Part shown: piece after piece, positions 45,424 through 54,237 of the stretch | Position numbering within the stretch: the first letter of the stretch is position 1 | Layout of the letters: every line of letters begins with the position of its first letter | From: Lentisphaerae bacterium RIFOXYA12_64_32 | GTDB taxonomy: Bacteria; Verrucomicrobiota; Lentisphaeria; Oligosphaerales; YB12-FULL-65-16 | DNA length: 64,000 bases | Assembly (NCBI GenBank): GCA_001803235.1 | Contig: MHBL01000450.1 | Span: 1 to 64,000, forward strand | Reading direction: 5' to 3' | Program-made: the position numbers and the translations under genes | The notes under the pieces: generated by a model | What the model saw: the letters and a program-made list of their open reading frames with translations, nothing else | The model's database searches: none | Told to the model about the DNA's origin: nothing

Positions 45424-46683
45424 CTACCGCGCAGCGCCGATATCCGGCGCGTTGGGATTCACTTCCGGGCCGAAGTAGCGCAGGACCACGAGCGGTTCCG
45501 TGGCGGACGAGTTCTGGTAGACCACGCCGGCGCGCGCCGCGTCTTCGGTCACAAACGCCTCGTCCTCGGTCAGGTCGTGAAAGCGGATGAGCTTCGGGCA
45601 GTTGAGGCGGAGCTTGTTGATCCGTCCCTCGCCCTGGACCGTGATCAGGCCATAGGCGCCATTGTCGCGCACCGTGCAGGTTCGGCCCGGCGCAACGGTC
45701 AGTTCCTTCGCGCTCACGCACTGCCAGCCCTTGATGCGGCCGTAGCAGATCCACTTGTCGCAGTAGCCGTCAGCGCACGCATCGGCGACCGGAATGGGTT
45801 CGAGGTAATGATTCGCCTTGAAGTTGGGGTCGGTGTTCTGCTCCCAGTCGAGCTGCTCGACGAGGTAATCGAGGTCGCGGTGCTTCTTGGCCGGGACGTC
45901 TTTGACGAGCAGCGCCCAGGGCACTTCGCGGCCCTCGACCACGTTCTGGTACATGCCGAACACGTCCGAGCCCCACTGCGGTTCGTAGGTGCAGAGCGAG
46001 CCGGGCGCGTGCAGCACGCAGGGCGGGACCAGCCAGCCGGTTCCCGGCTTGAGCCGGTACGCCTGGGCCAGGTCGAGGATGCCGTTGTCGCCCTTGTTCC
46101 AGTTCTCCAAACACTTGCGCACCTGCGCCTTGGTCGTCCCCGGCACCAGGCCAAAGAAGGTGAACGGGAAGTTGTTGCCGACGTTGTTGTGCTGTGCGGG
46201 GAAGTAGTACGCCTCCGGCTTGCCTTCCTGCCCGACACGCTTGGCCTGCTCGGCGCTCTGGTGCATGTGGTGCGGGATCGGTCCCATGTTGTCGAAGAAC
46301 TTGCTGTACACCGGCCAGCGCCGGTACTTCTTCCAGATGCTGCCGCCAACAATGTCCGCGCCCAGTTCCGCGACTGCGTCTTTCAGCAGCACGCGCTTCT
46401 TCTCGAACACGACGTAGCTGAGCCCCTCGTCCGGGACCCGGCCGTCGTTGGCCGCTTCCGTGGTGGACGCGAACCAGCGCTCGTCGATGCCGCCGCGGTT
46501 CAGACCGTACGCGTAGAGATCGTCGGGGTGCAGCTTCAGACGCTTGCCCGGATGCAGGAACGAGCGCGGCACCCAGTTCGGGGCCAGGCGCAATACGCCG
46601 CCGCCCGCTGCCAATGCGGCGTCGACGACCGGACGGACGTTCTTCGAGACCGTCTTGAGCTGTTTCACAGACGTGGGTTGCAT
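45424..46683 (-). CDS. Cupin-type protein resembling mannose-6-phosphate isomerase
   Basis: A 419-residue protein with a double-cupin look. 'MGPIPHHMHQSAEQA' at about residue 150 is a metal-binding cupin motif with His residues in the class I phosphomannose isomerase style. 'GTGWLVPPCVLHAPGSLC' holds another His in the 'P.G..HA.' position, and 'LTVAPGRTCTVRDNGAYGLITVQGEGRI' is the second cupin near the C-terminus. It probably isomerises a sugar or sugar acid; neighbours on both sides are sugar isomerases and oxidoreductases on the same strand. The start at 46683 follows gaaggagat. Confidence 0.68.
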   Translation of the reverse strand: MQPTSVKQLKTVSKNVRPVVDAALAAGGGVLRLAPNWVPRSFLHPGKRLKLHPDDLYAYGLNRGGIDERWFASTTEAANDGRVPDEGLSYVVFEKKRVLLKDAVAELGADIVGGSIWKKYRRWPVYSKFFDNMGPIPHHMHQSAEQAKRVGQEGKPEAYYFPAQHNNVGNNFPFTFFGLVPGTTKAQVRKCLENWNKGDNGILDLAQAYRLKPGTGWLVPPCVLHAPGSLCTYEPQWGSDVFGMYQNVVEGREVPWALLVKDVPAKKHRDLDYLVEQLDWEQNTDPNFKANHYLEPIPVADACADGYCDKWICYGRIKGWQCVSAKELTVAPGRTCTVRDNGAYGLITVQGEGRINKLRLNCPKLIRFHDLTEDEAFVTEDAARAGVVYQNSSATEPLVVLRYFGPEVNPNAPDIGAAR

Positions 46684-46843
46684 GGGAATCTCCTTCAAGT
46701 CCAGGTTGTTCAGGCGCGTCGCGCCGTCGCGGTCCGGTTTGTGACGCAGTGACTCAGTGGCCCTCGGCACCCGACACCCATTGCGACAGGCATGCCGTCG
46801 CGCCGGTGACCGCCAAGGCGGCCAAACCCCTGCAGTCTCACCC

Positions 46844-47701
46844 TCACCGCTTCTTCCCTTTCGCCGTCTTCTTCAGAAACTTCAGGCCGTCCGTGGCCAG
46901 GCCGTCGGCAGACTCGTAGATCGGGCGCCAGATGCAGGCCGCCGCGCACAACCCGACAATCCCGGTCGCGAAACTCTCGATGGTGATCCAACGGTCGTAC
47001 TTGATGTCCTTGAGCGCGGCGAACACCTCGGACCAGCGCACCTGCCCGGTGCCCGGCACGCCGCGGTCGCTCTCCGAGGCGTGGAAGTGCCCGACGTAGG
47101 GACCGGCCGCGCGAATGGCGGCAGCCGTGTCCTTCTCCTCGATGTTGGCGTGGAAGGTGTCGACCTGCACCTTCAGTGCCTCACTGCCGACCTCGCGGCA
47201 CATCAGGACGGCGTCCGCGATCGTGTTGATCAGGTGCGTCTCGAACCGGTTCAGTGGCTCGATGGCCATGTCGATTCCCGCCTTCTCCGCGTGTGCAGCG
47301 GCCGCCGCCAGCGTGTCCGCGCTCCAACGCCACTCGTCGGCGGTGCGCGCCTTGCCGGTCAGGTACCGGACGGGCGCGTACAGCGGCCCGGCAATGGCGT
47401 CACCGCCCATCTCCGCGGTCAGATCGATCATGCGCTTGAGTCGCGCCACCGCAGCCTTGCGCTCCGCGGCGTTGGGACTGCACGGACTGGTGCGCTCCGT
47501 CATCACGCAGCACGCGGTCATACCCATGCGGTGCTTCTCGAGGGCCTTGCGCGTGGCCGGCGCGTCCAGGACATCGAGGTCGCCGAACAGCACCTCAATG
47601 CCGTCGTACCCCATGTCCGCCACCTTGGGGATCAGGTCCAGATCCGCCTTGGAGAACGACGCCGTGTAGGTGAGCAAGTTCAGACCGTACCGCACGTTCA
47701 T
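46844..47701 (-). CDS. D-psicose/D-tagatose 3-epimerase family protein
   Basis: A 285-residue TIM-barrel ketose 3-epimerase. 'RYGLNLLTYTASF', 'ADMGYDGIEVLFGDL', 'IEPLNRFETHLINTIADA' (first catalytic Glu), 'VQVDTFHANIEE' (Asp and His ligands), 'VGHFHASESDRGVPGTGQVRW' (substrate-binding Arg) and 'WITIESF' (second catalytic Glu) are all in place. It interconverts ketoses at C3 with a divalent metal. The start at 47701 follows 'aggggagacacgcag'. It is the first of the leftward genes after a 490-base gap and may head the unit reaching to 41376. Confidence 0.9.
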   Translation of the reverse strand: MNVRYGLNLLTYTASFSKADLDLIPKVADMGYDGIEVLFGDLDVLDAPATRKALEKHRMGMTACCVMTERTSPCSPNAAERKAAVARLKRMIDLTAEMGGDAIAGPLYAPVRYLTGKARTADEWRWSADTLAAAAAHAEKAGIDMAIEPLNRFETHLINTIADAVLMCREVGSEALKVQVDTFHANIEEKDTAAAIRAAGPYVGHFHASESDRGVPGTGQVRWSEVFAALKDIKYDRWITIESFATGIVGLCAAACIWRPIYESADGLATDGLKFLKKTAKGKKR

Positions 47702-48032
47702 CTGCGTGTCTCCCCTTCTGCCGTTCCGGCCCGGGCAGCCGACGCTGCGCCGCGCCAACACATCGGACCATCGATAGGTACTCGCAAGAGACCACTCTCA
47801 GCCCATTTCGGGAGAACCTAACGCCACGATACGGAGAAGGCAAGAGCGGGGCGGACTCTCACTGCAGTGCGTCGGTTGCGGGCGCCCCTCTGTCCGAGCC
47901 GCGCACGGTAGTCAGCGGTCTTGCGAGGGAGAACCGCTTGTTACCGGCCGGATGCCGGTCACAGTGCGTTTCCACCCGCGCCTCCCATGTTACTCGCGTG
48001 TGACTCCGCGCCGCCGCCCGGCTCGTCCGGGC

Positions 48033-48094
48033 GGGGCGACGATTGGGGGAAAAGGGGCGGGGACGCCGCCCTCTTTCCCCCAATCGGTCGCCCC
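48033..48094. repeat. Long imperfect inverted repeat (hairpin)
   Basis: GGGGCGACGATTGGGGGAAA and the following bases pair with TTTCCCCCAATCGGTCGCCCC around a short GC-rich loop, about 28 bases per arm with small bulges. No T-run follows. It sits in the 488-base gap between the epimerase start and the stop of the deacetylase gene, which shows no coding signal. Confidence 0.75.
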
Positions 48095-48189
48095 GCGGGC
48101 GCAAGACCCGCGGCGGCGCGAACAGGCGCGAGCAACATCAACCCATGATCGGCCGGTCCGCCGGCCGGGAGGCGCTGACGCATTGCCAC

Positions 48190-49209
48190 TCACTTCGCCC
48201 CGTTCCGGATGGTGATCGGCTGGCCGTTCGGCAGTGCGTGGTAGCGGACGGCGCCGCCGGCGGCCTGGCCCGTGACCTTGCTCGTGCCCTGTACGATCTC
48301 GCATTGCGTCCAGCCGGCCGGCACCTGGGTGACAAGGGTGAGCGGGTGGTCGTAGAACTGCGGGTCCGCCTGGGTGGTCAATTCCAGCCGGATCTCCTGC
48401 GCGTCGGCTTGGAGCACCTTGGCGGTGGCGCTGTCGCGCTCGGTCGCGTACTTGTGCTCCGGAACGCCCGTGGTGATCCAGAGTTGGTCGCGCTTGGCCA
48501 CCAACTTGTCCAGAAATTCAGCGAACACCGGCATCGCCACGCTGAGGTGGTTGCCGCCCACGCCGTGAAAGACGATGCACCGCACGTCAGCCTTGGCGAT
48601 CGCGTCGTCCGCCAGTGCCATCAGGCGATCGGCCGACGTGTAGGCACCGACACCCGCGATCGCGTAGGCTGGCCGCTGGGCAAGGTGGTACTTCGCCAGC
48701 ACCGCCTTGTGTTCCTCGGGAGTGATACTCCACTGCTCCTTCTTCACGCCTGGAAGCGCATAGGAAATCAGGCGCGGTTGCTTGCCTGGGAACAGTCGCA
48801 GGATCACGTCGTTGCACTTGGCGATCTCGTCGTCGAAATCCGCCTGGTCCTTGGCGCCATGGTGCGTGATCGTGTGATTGCCATACTCCATTCCCGTGGT
48901 GGGGAATTCCTGGGGAAACGTCTTCTCCCAGACATCCTGACGCGCCTTCCACTGGCCCCCGCCGGGATTGACGTAGAAGGTGCCCACCAGCCCACGCTTC
49001 TTCAGCTCCGGTACCGCGTTGTCGATCTGACTCGGCAGGCTGTCGTCGAACGTCAACAGTAAGGCGCCCTGCTTGTCGTCCTTCCACTTGGCAACGCGAG
49101 TGCTGCCGGGCCCGACGACTTCGTCCGCCGCCGCGGCGTCGAACGTCGCCACCGTAACGGCCGCCACGGAAACGCCCAGGCATCCCAGCCATAGCGCACG
49201 GGTAAGCAT
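48190..49209 (-). CDS. Secreted polysaccharide deacetylase (NodB/CE4-like)
   Basis: A 339-residue exported protein. A signal peptide covers about 1-28 (MLTRALWLGCLGVSVAAVTV then an Ala-rich cut). The NodB domain has motif 1 'LLTFDDSLPSQ' (catalytic and metal Asp) and motif 2 'YGNHTITHHG', the metal-binding H-xxx-H. Later motifs are weaker ('CIVFHGVGG', 'FLDKLVAKRDQLWITT'). The C-terminal 90 residues form a beta domain. It should remove acetyl groups from a polysaccharide outside the cytoplasm. The start at 49209 follows gaggaggaacg. It is followed on the same strand by the GH39-like gene. Confidence 0.85.
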   Translation of the reverse strand: MLTRALWLGCLGVSVAAVTVATFDAAAADEVVGPGSTRVAKWKDDKQGALLLTFDDSLPSQIDNAVPELKKRGLVGTFYVNPGGGQWKARQDVWEKTFPQEFPTTGMEYGNHTITHHGAKDQADFDDEIAKCNDVILRLFPGKQPRLISYALPGVKKEQWSITPEEHKAVLAKYHLAQRPAYAIAGVGAYTSADRLMALADDAIAKADVRCIVFHGVGGNHLSVAMPVFAEFLDKLVAKRDQLWITTGVPEHKYATERDSATAKVLQADAQEIRLELTTQADPQFYDHPLTLVTQVPAGWTQCEIVQGTSKVTGQAAGGAVRYHALPNGQPITIRNGAK

Positions 49210-49328
49210 CGCTGTCGTTCCTCCTCGGCTCTGCGCGGACACCGCCGCCCGCGCACCTTCGGCGCATTGCTCCAGCAACTCCCACCACTCCCCCACTCAC
49301 ATACTCACACACGGTCCCTCGCCTCGCT

Positions 49329-50990
49329 CTACTCCGCCCCAAGTTCGACCAGCGATACGCTTGACGGCGGCACAGCGAAGCCGACATCGACCTGCTCGTC
49401 GGTGATGGCAAACGTGCCGGTGTCCAACTCCTGCAGTGCGGTCCGCTGCGCGTCGAGAGGCTGGCCTTTGACGAACCGCGCGTGGGCGTCGCCAACGCCG
49501 TCCGCGACCATCCAGCGGCGCATATGGACCGAGCGGGAACCGAAAAACGCAGCGGCGTCCTTGACGCGTAGCACCAGCGCCTCGCGTTGCGCGTTCTCGA
49601 CCGGCGTCCCAGACTCCGGCACGCGCAGGCCGTAGTTCCAGACCAGGACGGTAACCCGCTTCTTCTCGCGGTCGGCCGACGCAATGCAGTTGACCGTGCG
49701 CTCGCCGCGCGTCGCCTCAACCCGGTTGCCCTCGAGACGCGAAACCATCTCGAATACGTGGTACGGCGCCTTCGGGTACGCCTTACCGAAAACGCTCGGG
49801 TTCACGAACAGGCTCGGCCAGCCCCAGACGTTCACGAACTTGCCGGGCTCATCCTTCACCGGTTGCCGCAAGTCAGTCGAGACCAGGTACAGCGCGGCAT
49901 CCACGCCGCTCTGCAGCATGCTGTTGAGGAACGCCGCCGCCCACACCGCACCAACGTAATTGCCGTTGATCACGGACTGTGGCTCGTTCGACGTGTGGTA
50001 GCTCGCGCCCCACTCGGTGATCCAGATCGGCACACCCGGACAGTACTGGTCGCGCCAGCCCATGGTCGACTTCAGCATCTCCTGGAACGACGGGTAGTTG
50101 GCCGGATACTCGCCGTCGAGCGAACTGATGTTGCCATAGAAATGCAGGCCGACAAAGTCGAGCTTGAGCTTCTCGGCGCCACAGTCGCGCAGAAACCGCT
50201 CCGCCCAGTTCAGGTCGCCATACTTGAACGTGAACGCCCACGCCAGCGCCGGCCCGCCGAGCCGGACCTTCAGCCCCGGGTGGCTCTGCTCGAACTCGGC
50301 GGCCGCGAGCGCCACGTTCCGGTACAGGCTAAAGTACGCCTCGTACAACGCCCGCGACCCGTTCGCCGGCTTCGGCGGTGTGGGACAAATGGTGCCGCCA
50401 ATGTCCGGTTCGTTGCCCACCTCGAACTCGGCGTCCGGGAACTGCTGCGTGACCAGCACGTACTCGAAGTACGCCTGGCAGTAGCGCTGGAACTTCGACC
50501 AATCCTTGGGGCCGAACGTGCCCGACGGAATCAGCCCCATCAGCCCGGGTTGCTGCTTCACGTCCTCCACGGTCAGGCGCAGGTCCGGGTGCAGCCCGGT
50601 GGCCATGATGATGTGCGGCTTGGCGCCGACGTCGCGGCATGTCTTCAGGTGCGCGAGCAACCGGTCCGGTTGCCCAACCAGGAAACTCCCGTCCGCCGCG
50701 AACTGCCCAGGCAGTGGGTCGACATTGATGCAGCGGATGGTCTTCATCCCGACCGCCTTCAGGCCCGCTGCGGTGTCCGCATTCGGCTCGAACTCCCAGC
50801 CGGTCCCGGACGCCAGGTGCTGCAACTGCGCCAGGTCATCCTTCCCGGTCACGTTCCACGCCACGCTCGGCTTGATCACGATCATCGTCGCACCCTCCCG
50901 GACAGGCGTTGGTGTTTCGGCCACGACCGTCGACGCGATGGCGAGTGCCGCACCGGCAAGGCCCAGGGTTCGCAGCCATCTTGCGTTCAT
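49329..50990 (-). CDS. Secreted GH39-like glycoside hydrolase
   Basis: A 553-residue exported TIM-barrel hydrolase. The signal peptide is at about 1-25 (MNARWLRTLGLAGAALAIAS). 'FEVGNEPDIGGT' contains the acid/base Glu of clan GH-A, and 'PIWITEWGASYHT' the nucleophile Glu, in the order and spacing of beta-xylosidase-like GH39 enzymes. 'TIRCINVDPLP', 'DVGAKPHIIMATG' and 'LDFVGLHFYGN' fit barrel strands. The last 120 residues are a beta domain ('VTVLVWNYGLRVPESGTPVENAQREALVLRV'). The exact family is uncertain. The start at 50990 follows agaggcccgcag; the frame upstream covers a phosphotriesterase remnant. Confidence 0.78.
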   Translation of the reverse strand: MNARWLRTLGLAGAALAIASTVVAETPTPVREGATMIVIKPSVAWNVTGKDDLAQLQHLASGTGWEFEPNADTAAGLKAVGMKTIRCINVDPLPGQFAADGSFLVGQPDRLLAHLKTCRDVGAKPHIIMATGLHPDLRLTVEDVKQQPGLMGLIPSGTFGPKDWSKFQRYCQAYFEYVLVTQQFPDAEFEVGNEPDIGGTICPTPPKPANGSRALYEAYFSLYRNVALAAAEFEQSHPGLKVRLGGPALAWAFTFKYGDLNWAERFLRDCGAEKLKLDFVGLHFYGNISSLDGEYPANYPSFQEMLKSTMGWRDQYCPGVPIWITEWGASYHTSNEPQSVINGNYVGAVWAAAFLNSMLQSGVDAALYLVSTDLRQPVKDEPGKFVNVWGWPSLFVNPSVFGKAYPKAPYHVFEMVSRLEGNRVEATRGERTVNCIASADREKKRVTVLVWNYGLRVPESGTPVENAQREALVLRVKDAAAFFGSRSVHMRRWMVADGVGDAHARFVKGQPLDAQRTALQELDTGTFAITDEQVDVGFAVPPSSVSLVELGAE

Positions 50991-51054
50991 CTGCGGGCCT
51001 CTCTTTCGCAAACCCAGAAAGCGGTCCATCTGTGACAACTCTCCGATAAGGGGG

Positions 51055-51322
51055 TTACCTGCGCCGCAGCATGTCCAGCGGATTGTCGTGCATGATCGTC
51101 TGAATGTGCGCGTCCGTGAGACCGGCGGCGCGCATACTCCGTGTTGCCAGGGTACTTGGCAATCGTCTCGCCTCGACACTCCCCCATGCTGAGGAGCAGA
51201 TGTTCGTGCGGGTGAATCCAGCGCATCTCGACGGCGTGAACTTCGCCCGTTACACGGTGAAGGATGTCGCTCACCGTCCGTGCCCCAATGCCTTGCACCG
51301 CATCACCCCCGTGGGGGGACAC
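51055..51322 (-). pseudogene. Phosphotriesterase-family gene with its middle deleted
   Basis: Two pieces of one family are joined. The 5' part reads 'RTVSDILHRVTGEVHAVEMRWIHPHEHLLLS', the N-terminal opening with the HxH metal motif of phosphotriesterase-like amidohydrolases. About 20 codons later, in another frame, comes 'RAAGLTDAHIQTIMHDNPLDMLRRR' and a stop, the standard C-terminus of the family. Roughly 250 residues of barrel between them are missing. (Only short key parts are diagnostic: HPHEHLLLS and HDNPLDML.). Confidence 0.78.
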
Positions 51323-51328
51323 TGAACG

Positions 51329-53905
51329 CTACCGCTCTGCCCCCGGCTTGGCGTCCCCCGCGGCCGGGCCCGTGGCCGCCTCGCCCAGAAACGCGTCGTC
51401 GTACCGCACCACGTCTTCGACCGCGATGCCTTCGCCCACCAGCAGGAACACCGCCCGCGGCACGTCCTTCGGCGCCACGAACGGGATCAGCAACCGTTCC
51501 CACGCCCCGGAGGACTTCGTTTCCACGCGGTGGTTGGCCGCACCGTTGTACCAGTGCCCCTGCACGTCGTGCCAGCGTACCTCGAGCGTGACCTTGGTGT
51601 TCTCGCGCACTGCTGGCGCCATGGCCCAGACTTCGGCGAGGTAGGTCTTGCCGGCCTCAACCGGGACAGTCGTGATGTAACAGAGGCACTCGCCGCCCTC
51701 GAACGCACCGGCGGAATTCCCGGCGTGCTTCACGCTGCCATCGAGGAAGAACTTGCCCTTGTCCTGGAACTGCTGCCAGGTGCTCCAGCCCGCGGCCACA
51801 CTGGCCGTCTGCCACTCCGGCCCTGCCGGGCCCGCCTTGTCGGTCTTGGACTCCTCGAACCCGGGATTGGGCAGCAGGTTCGGACCGCGCCGCAACGTGC
51901 CTTGCAATGCTTGCCAGAGCAGCCCGACCTGCGGGTGGGCGGCGATGCGGTCAAGTACCTGGCGCTCCTCGGCCGATGCCGCGGTGCCTTCCGGCGTCTT
52001 GGCCCAGGCGCCCAACGCCTGCACGCCATCGATCAGGCCTCCCTGGACCCTGGCGCGCCACAGGCCGCGGATATTCGGACGCGCCCCGTTCTTATACCAC
52101 GCGTCGACGATCGGGTCCTCGACAATGCTCTTCTGCCAGCCGGCATCTTCCGTGCCGAGTGGCACGAGCAGGCTTTCGATCCTCGGGGCCAGACTCTTCG
52201 CCGCCGCGGTGGATTGGGCCTTCACCTGCGTCACGTCCCGCGCCGCCGTCCAGGCGCGCAGCAGCAGGTCCGGGTACGCATAGCACTGAGCGATGTACCG
52301 GACCCGCGCCCGGACCGTGTCGTCGGCCGCCAGGGCCTCGGCCTTCTGCAAGTGCGATGCAGCCTCCGCCACCTCCTCCGAAGTGTAGAAGTCCATCTGC
52401 TGCGCGGCGCTGCCAATGCCGCCGAACCACAGCCCCTTCTTCTGGCTCATCCACGCAGCTTCGTGAGTCTGGTAGAACGCGCGCATGTCCGGGGCCACCG
52501 CCCCGAACGTGGCGGTGTAGAACTCCTCGAGCAGCGCGTCCGGGTCGAGCGTCACGTCCCAGAGAAGGCGGCTGGCAACGTAGAGCATGGGCCCCATATT
52601 GGCCCAATACGGATAGAGTTCGCTGTGGAACGCGCGGGCGCCCATGCCGTGGATGGCCTTCAAATCGGCCGCGAGCAGGTGCGGGAAGTACCGCGGCGCC
52701 AGCGCGCCGAGCCCGTAGTAGTCGTACTTCCCGACATGCTGGCATTTCTGCTGCCAGGCGCGGATCAGGTCGTAGTCGACCGTCTTGTAGTCCGAGTCAA
52801 AATACTGCGCCGTGTCCTGGGTCAGGTTCACGAAAACGTTCGGCTCGAGCCGCTCGATCTTCAGTGGCGGCAACTCGACACCCCAGTAGGCAAAGCACCC
52901 GATGAACTTGCCGGGGTGTTTCGCGCTGACGCCCTTCGCCACCGCGTTAACGAATGTGAACCAGCGGTCGGAGTAGATGCGCCGACCGCGGTACTCCGGC
53001 CGCTCGACGTCCTGCGCGCGGCACAGATCACACTCGCACCACGTGTTGTTGTCATTGATGCTGAACGGGTAGGTGTGTGTGTCGGGATGCTCGGTGAGGT
53101 ACGTGTTCACGACCTCGATGGCGATACGCACGGTCTCGGGGTTGCCCGTGCACGGCTGCGCGAGCTGCTCACCGTCATTTTCCGGGACCGCGCGTTTGCC
53201 GTTCAGGAGCGGGTAGATGTCGGGGTTCGTCTTGCCATACTTGCTGGGCGGAAACACCGCATACATCCAGTGCCTGAAACCGGACGCGTAGGGAATCGTG
53301 AACTCGTTGGCGCCCGCATCCCAGCGGTTGTGCCGCGCCCACGGCAGGCTTTCCTTGTCCCAGCTCGCACTGCCGAGGCGGCAGACGAAGCTCGGCGTCA
53401 CCACGCGCCGCAGTTCCGGGATGGTAATGCTCTTCAACGGCGGCGCGATCTCGAACAACTCCGTCGGCAGGAACCACCGCACGCCGAGCTGGTCCTGCAG
53501 GAACCCGTACACGGCATTTGCGGTCCCAGCCGGCGAGTTGCCCGCGAGTACCAGACAGTTCTGCCCGCAGGCGATCACGTAGCCTGCATACGCCTCATCG
53601 CCCGTGATGGTCGCAGGATCGGCATCCAGGCCCTGCGGCGCCTTGCAGGCGCCAATGAGCACTCGCGGCTGGGCCGCATCGCTCTTGCTCTCGGCGACAA
53701 GAGCCAGTTCCACACCGCTCATGCGCTTCACAACGCGCACGAAATCAGCCGCCACATCACGCACCACAGGCAGTGCCGTGTCGGTGACCACCACCTGTGC
53801 TCGTGCCTGGCCGTTCTCGACCAGAACCACGTCGGCCGCCGCCGCGCGCCACGCCACCGCAAGCACGCCCAGCACCCAGCCCCACACGCATTGGTTCCCT
53901 GCCAT
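51329..53905 (-). CDS. Secreted DUF4838 protein with alpha-glucuronidase-type N-domain
   Basis: An 858-residue exported protein. A signal peptide covers about 1-23 (MAGNQCVWGWVLGVLAVAWR, then AAAA). The next 120 residues match the N-terminal domain seen before GH67 barrels ('RDVAADFVRVVKRMSGVELAL', 'NAVYGFLQDQLGVRWFLPTEL'). The centre is DUF4838 ('LNGKRAVPENDG', 'INDNNTWCECDLCRAQD', 'FAYWGVELPPLKIERLEPNVFV', 'GARAFHSELYPYWANMG'). The C-terminal 200 residues form a CBM-like jelly roll ('LLPNPGFEESKT', 'CLCYITTVPVEAGKTYLAEVW'). It probably acts on a uronic-acid-containing glycan. The start at 53905 follows aaggaggga; upstream is the element at 53923. Confidence 0.82.
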   Translation of the reverse strand: MAGNQCVWGWVLGVLAVAWRAAAADVVLVENGQARAQVVVTDTALPVVRDVAADFVRVVKRMSGVELALVAESKSDAAQPRVLIGACKAPQGLDADPATITGDEAYAGYVIACGQNCLVLAGNSPAGTANAVYGFLQDQLGVRWFLPTELFEIAPPLKSITIPELRRVVTPSFVCRLGSASWDKESLPWARHNRWDAGANEFTIPYASGFRHWMYAVFPPSKYGKTNPDIYPLLNGKRAVPENDGEQLAQPCTGNPETVRIAIEVVNTYLTEHPDTHTYPFSINDNNTWCECDLCRAQDVERPEYRGRRIYSDRWFTFVNAVAKGVSAKHPGKFIGCFAYWGVELPPLKIERLEPNVFVNLTQDTAQYFDSDYKTVDYDLIRAWQQKCQHVGKYDYYGLGALAPRYFPHLLAADLKAIHGMGARAFHSELYPYWANMGPMLYVASRLLWDVTLDPDALLEEFYTATFGAVAPDMRAFYQTHEAAWMSQKKGLWFGGIGSAAQQMDFYTSEEVAEAASHLQKAEALAADDTVRARVRYIAQCYAYPDLLLRAWTAARDVTQVKAQSTAAAKSLAPRIESLLVPLGTEDAGWQKSIVEDPIVDAWYKNGARPNIRGLWRARVQGGLIDGVQALGAWAKTPEGTAASAEERQVLDRIAAHPQVGLLWQALQGTLRRGPNLLPNPGFEESKTDKAGPAGPEWQTASVAAGWSTWQQFQDKGKFFLDGSVKHAGNSAGAFEGGECLCYITTVPVEAGKTYLAEVWAMAPAVRENTKVTLEVRWHDVQGHWYNGAANHRVETKSSGAWERLLIPFVAPKDVPRAVFLLVGEGIAVEDVVRYDDAFLGEAATGPAAGDAKPGAER

Positions 53906-53922
53906 TGGGTCCCTCCTTCTCT

Positions 53923-54167
53923 CGACCTGTACGGGTAAATCCGCTCTCGTGCGAAGACCTCGTTGTGCTGACAAGGACCGGTCGCGGCCCCGCTCGTAGT
54001 GGTGTCGCAAGCCCGGCGGTCGACCGCCGGGAAAGACACCATCCCCGCGCCACGTATGCTCTTGGCGCGCCAGTTTCGTTCTGCGCACTGCGAGCACACT
54101 ACGAGCGGGCGTATCCTGCCGCGCACGGTGGGGCCTTTTCTCTCCGGTGATCTACCCGCGCAGGTCG
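53923..54167 (-). mobile_element. MITE-like element, CGACCTGTGC superfamily, long core, 8-bp duplication (copy 6)
   Basis: A 245-bp element starting CGACCTGTACGGGTAAATCC and ending TCTACCCGCGCAGGTCG. Flanks CCTTCTCT (53915-53922) and CCTTCTTT (54168-54175) agree at 7 of 8 positions. The core has the CTCGTAGTGGTGTCGCAAGC hairpin and the CTCTTGGCGCGCCA block. It sits a few bases upstream of the DUF4838 gene start and so may carry or disrupt its promoter. Confidence 0.88.
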
Positions 54168-54237
54168 CCTTCTTTCGGCTTGCCAACTCCGCAACGACGC
54201 CTGCTCCAACAAGATCAACGATTCCCCGAAACGGGCC

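Noticed and set aside
51530-53938. 802-codon plus-strand frame opposite the DUF4838 gene
   Set aside because: Arg/Val-rich shadow composition; the opposite strand has a signal peptide and domain motifs.
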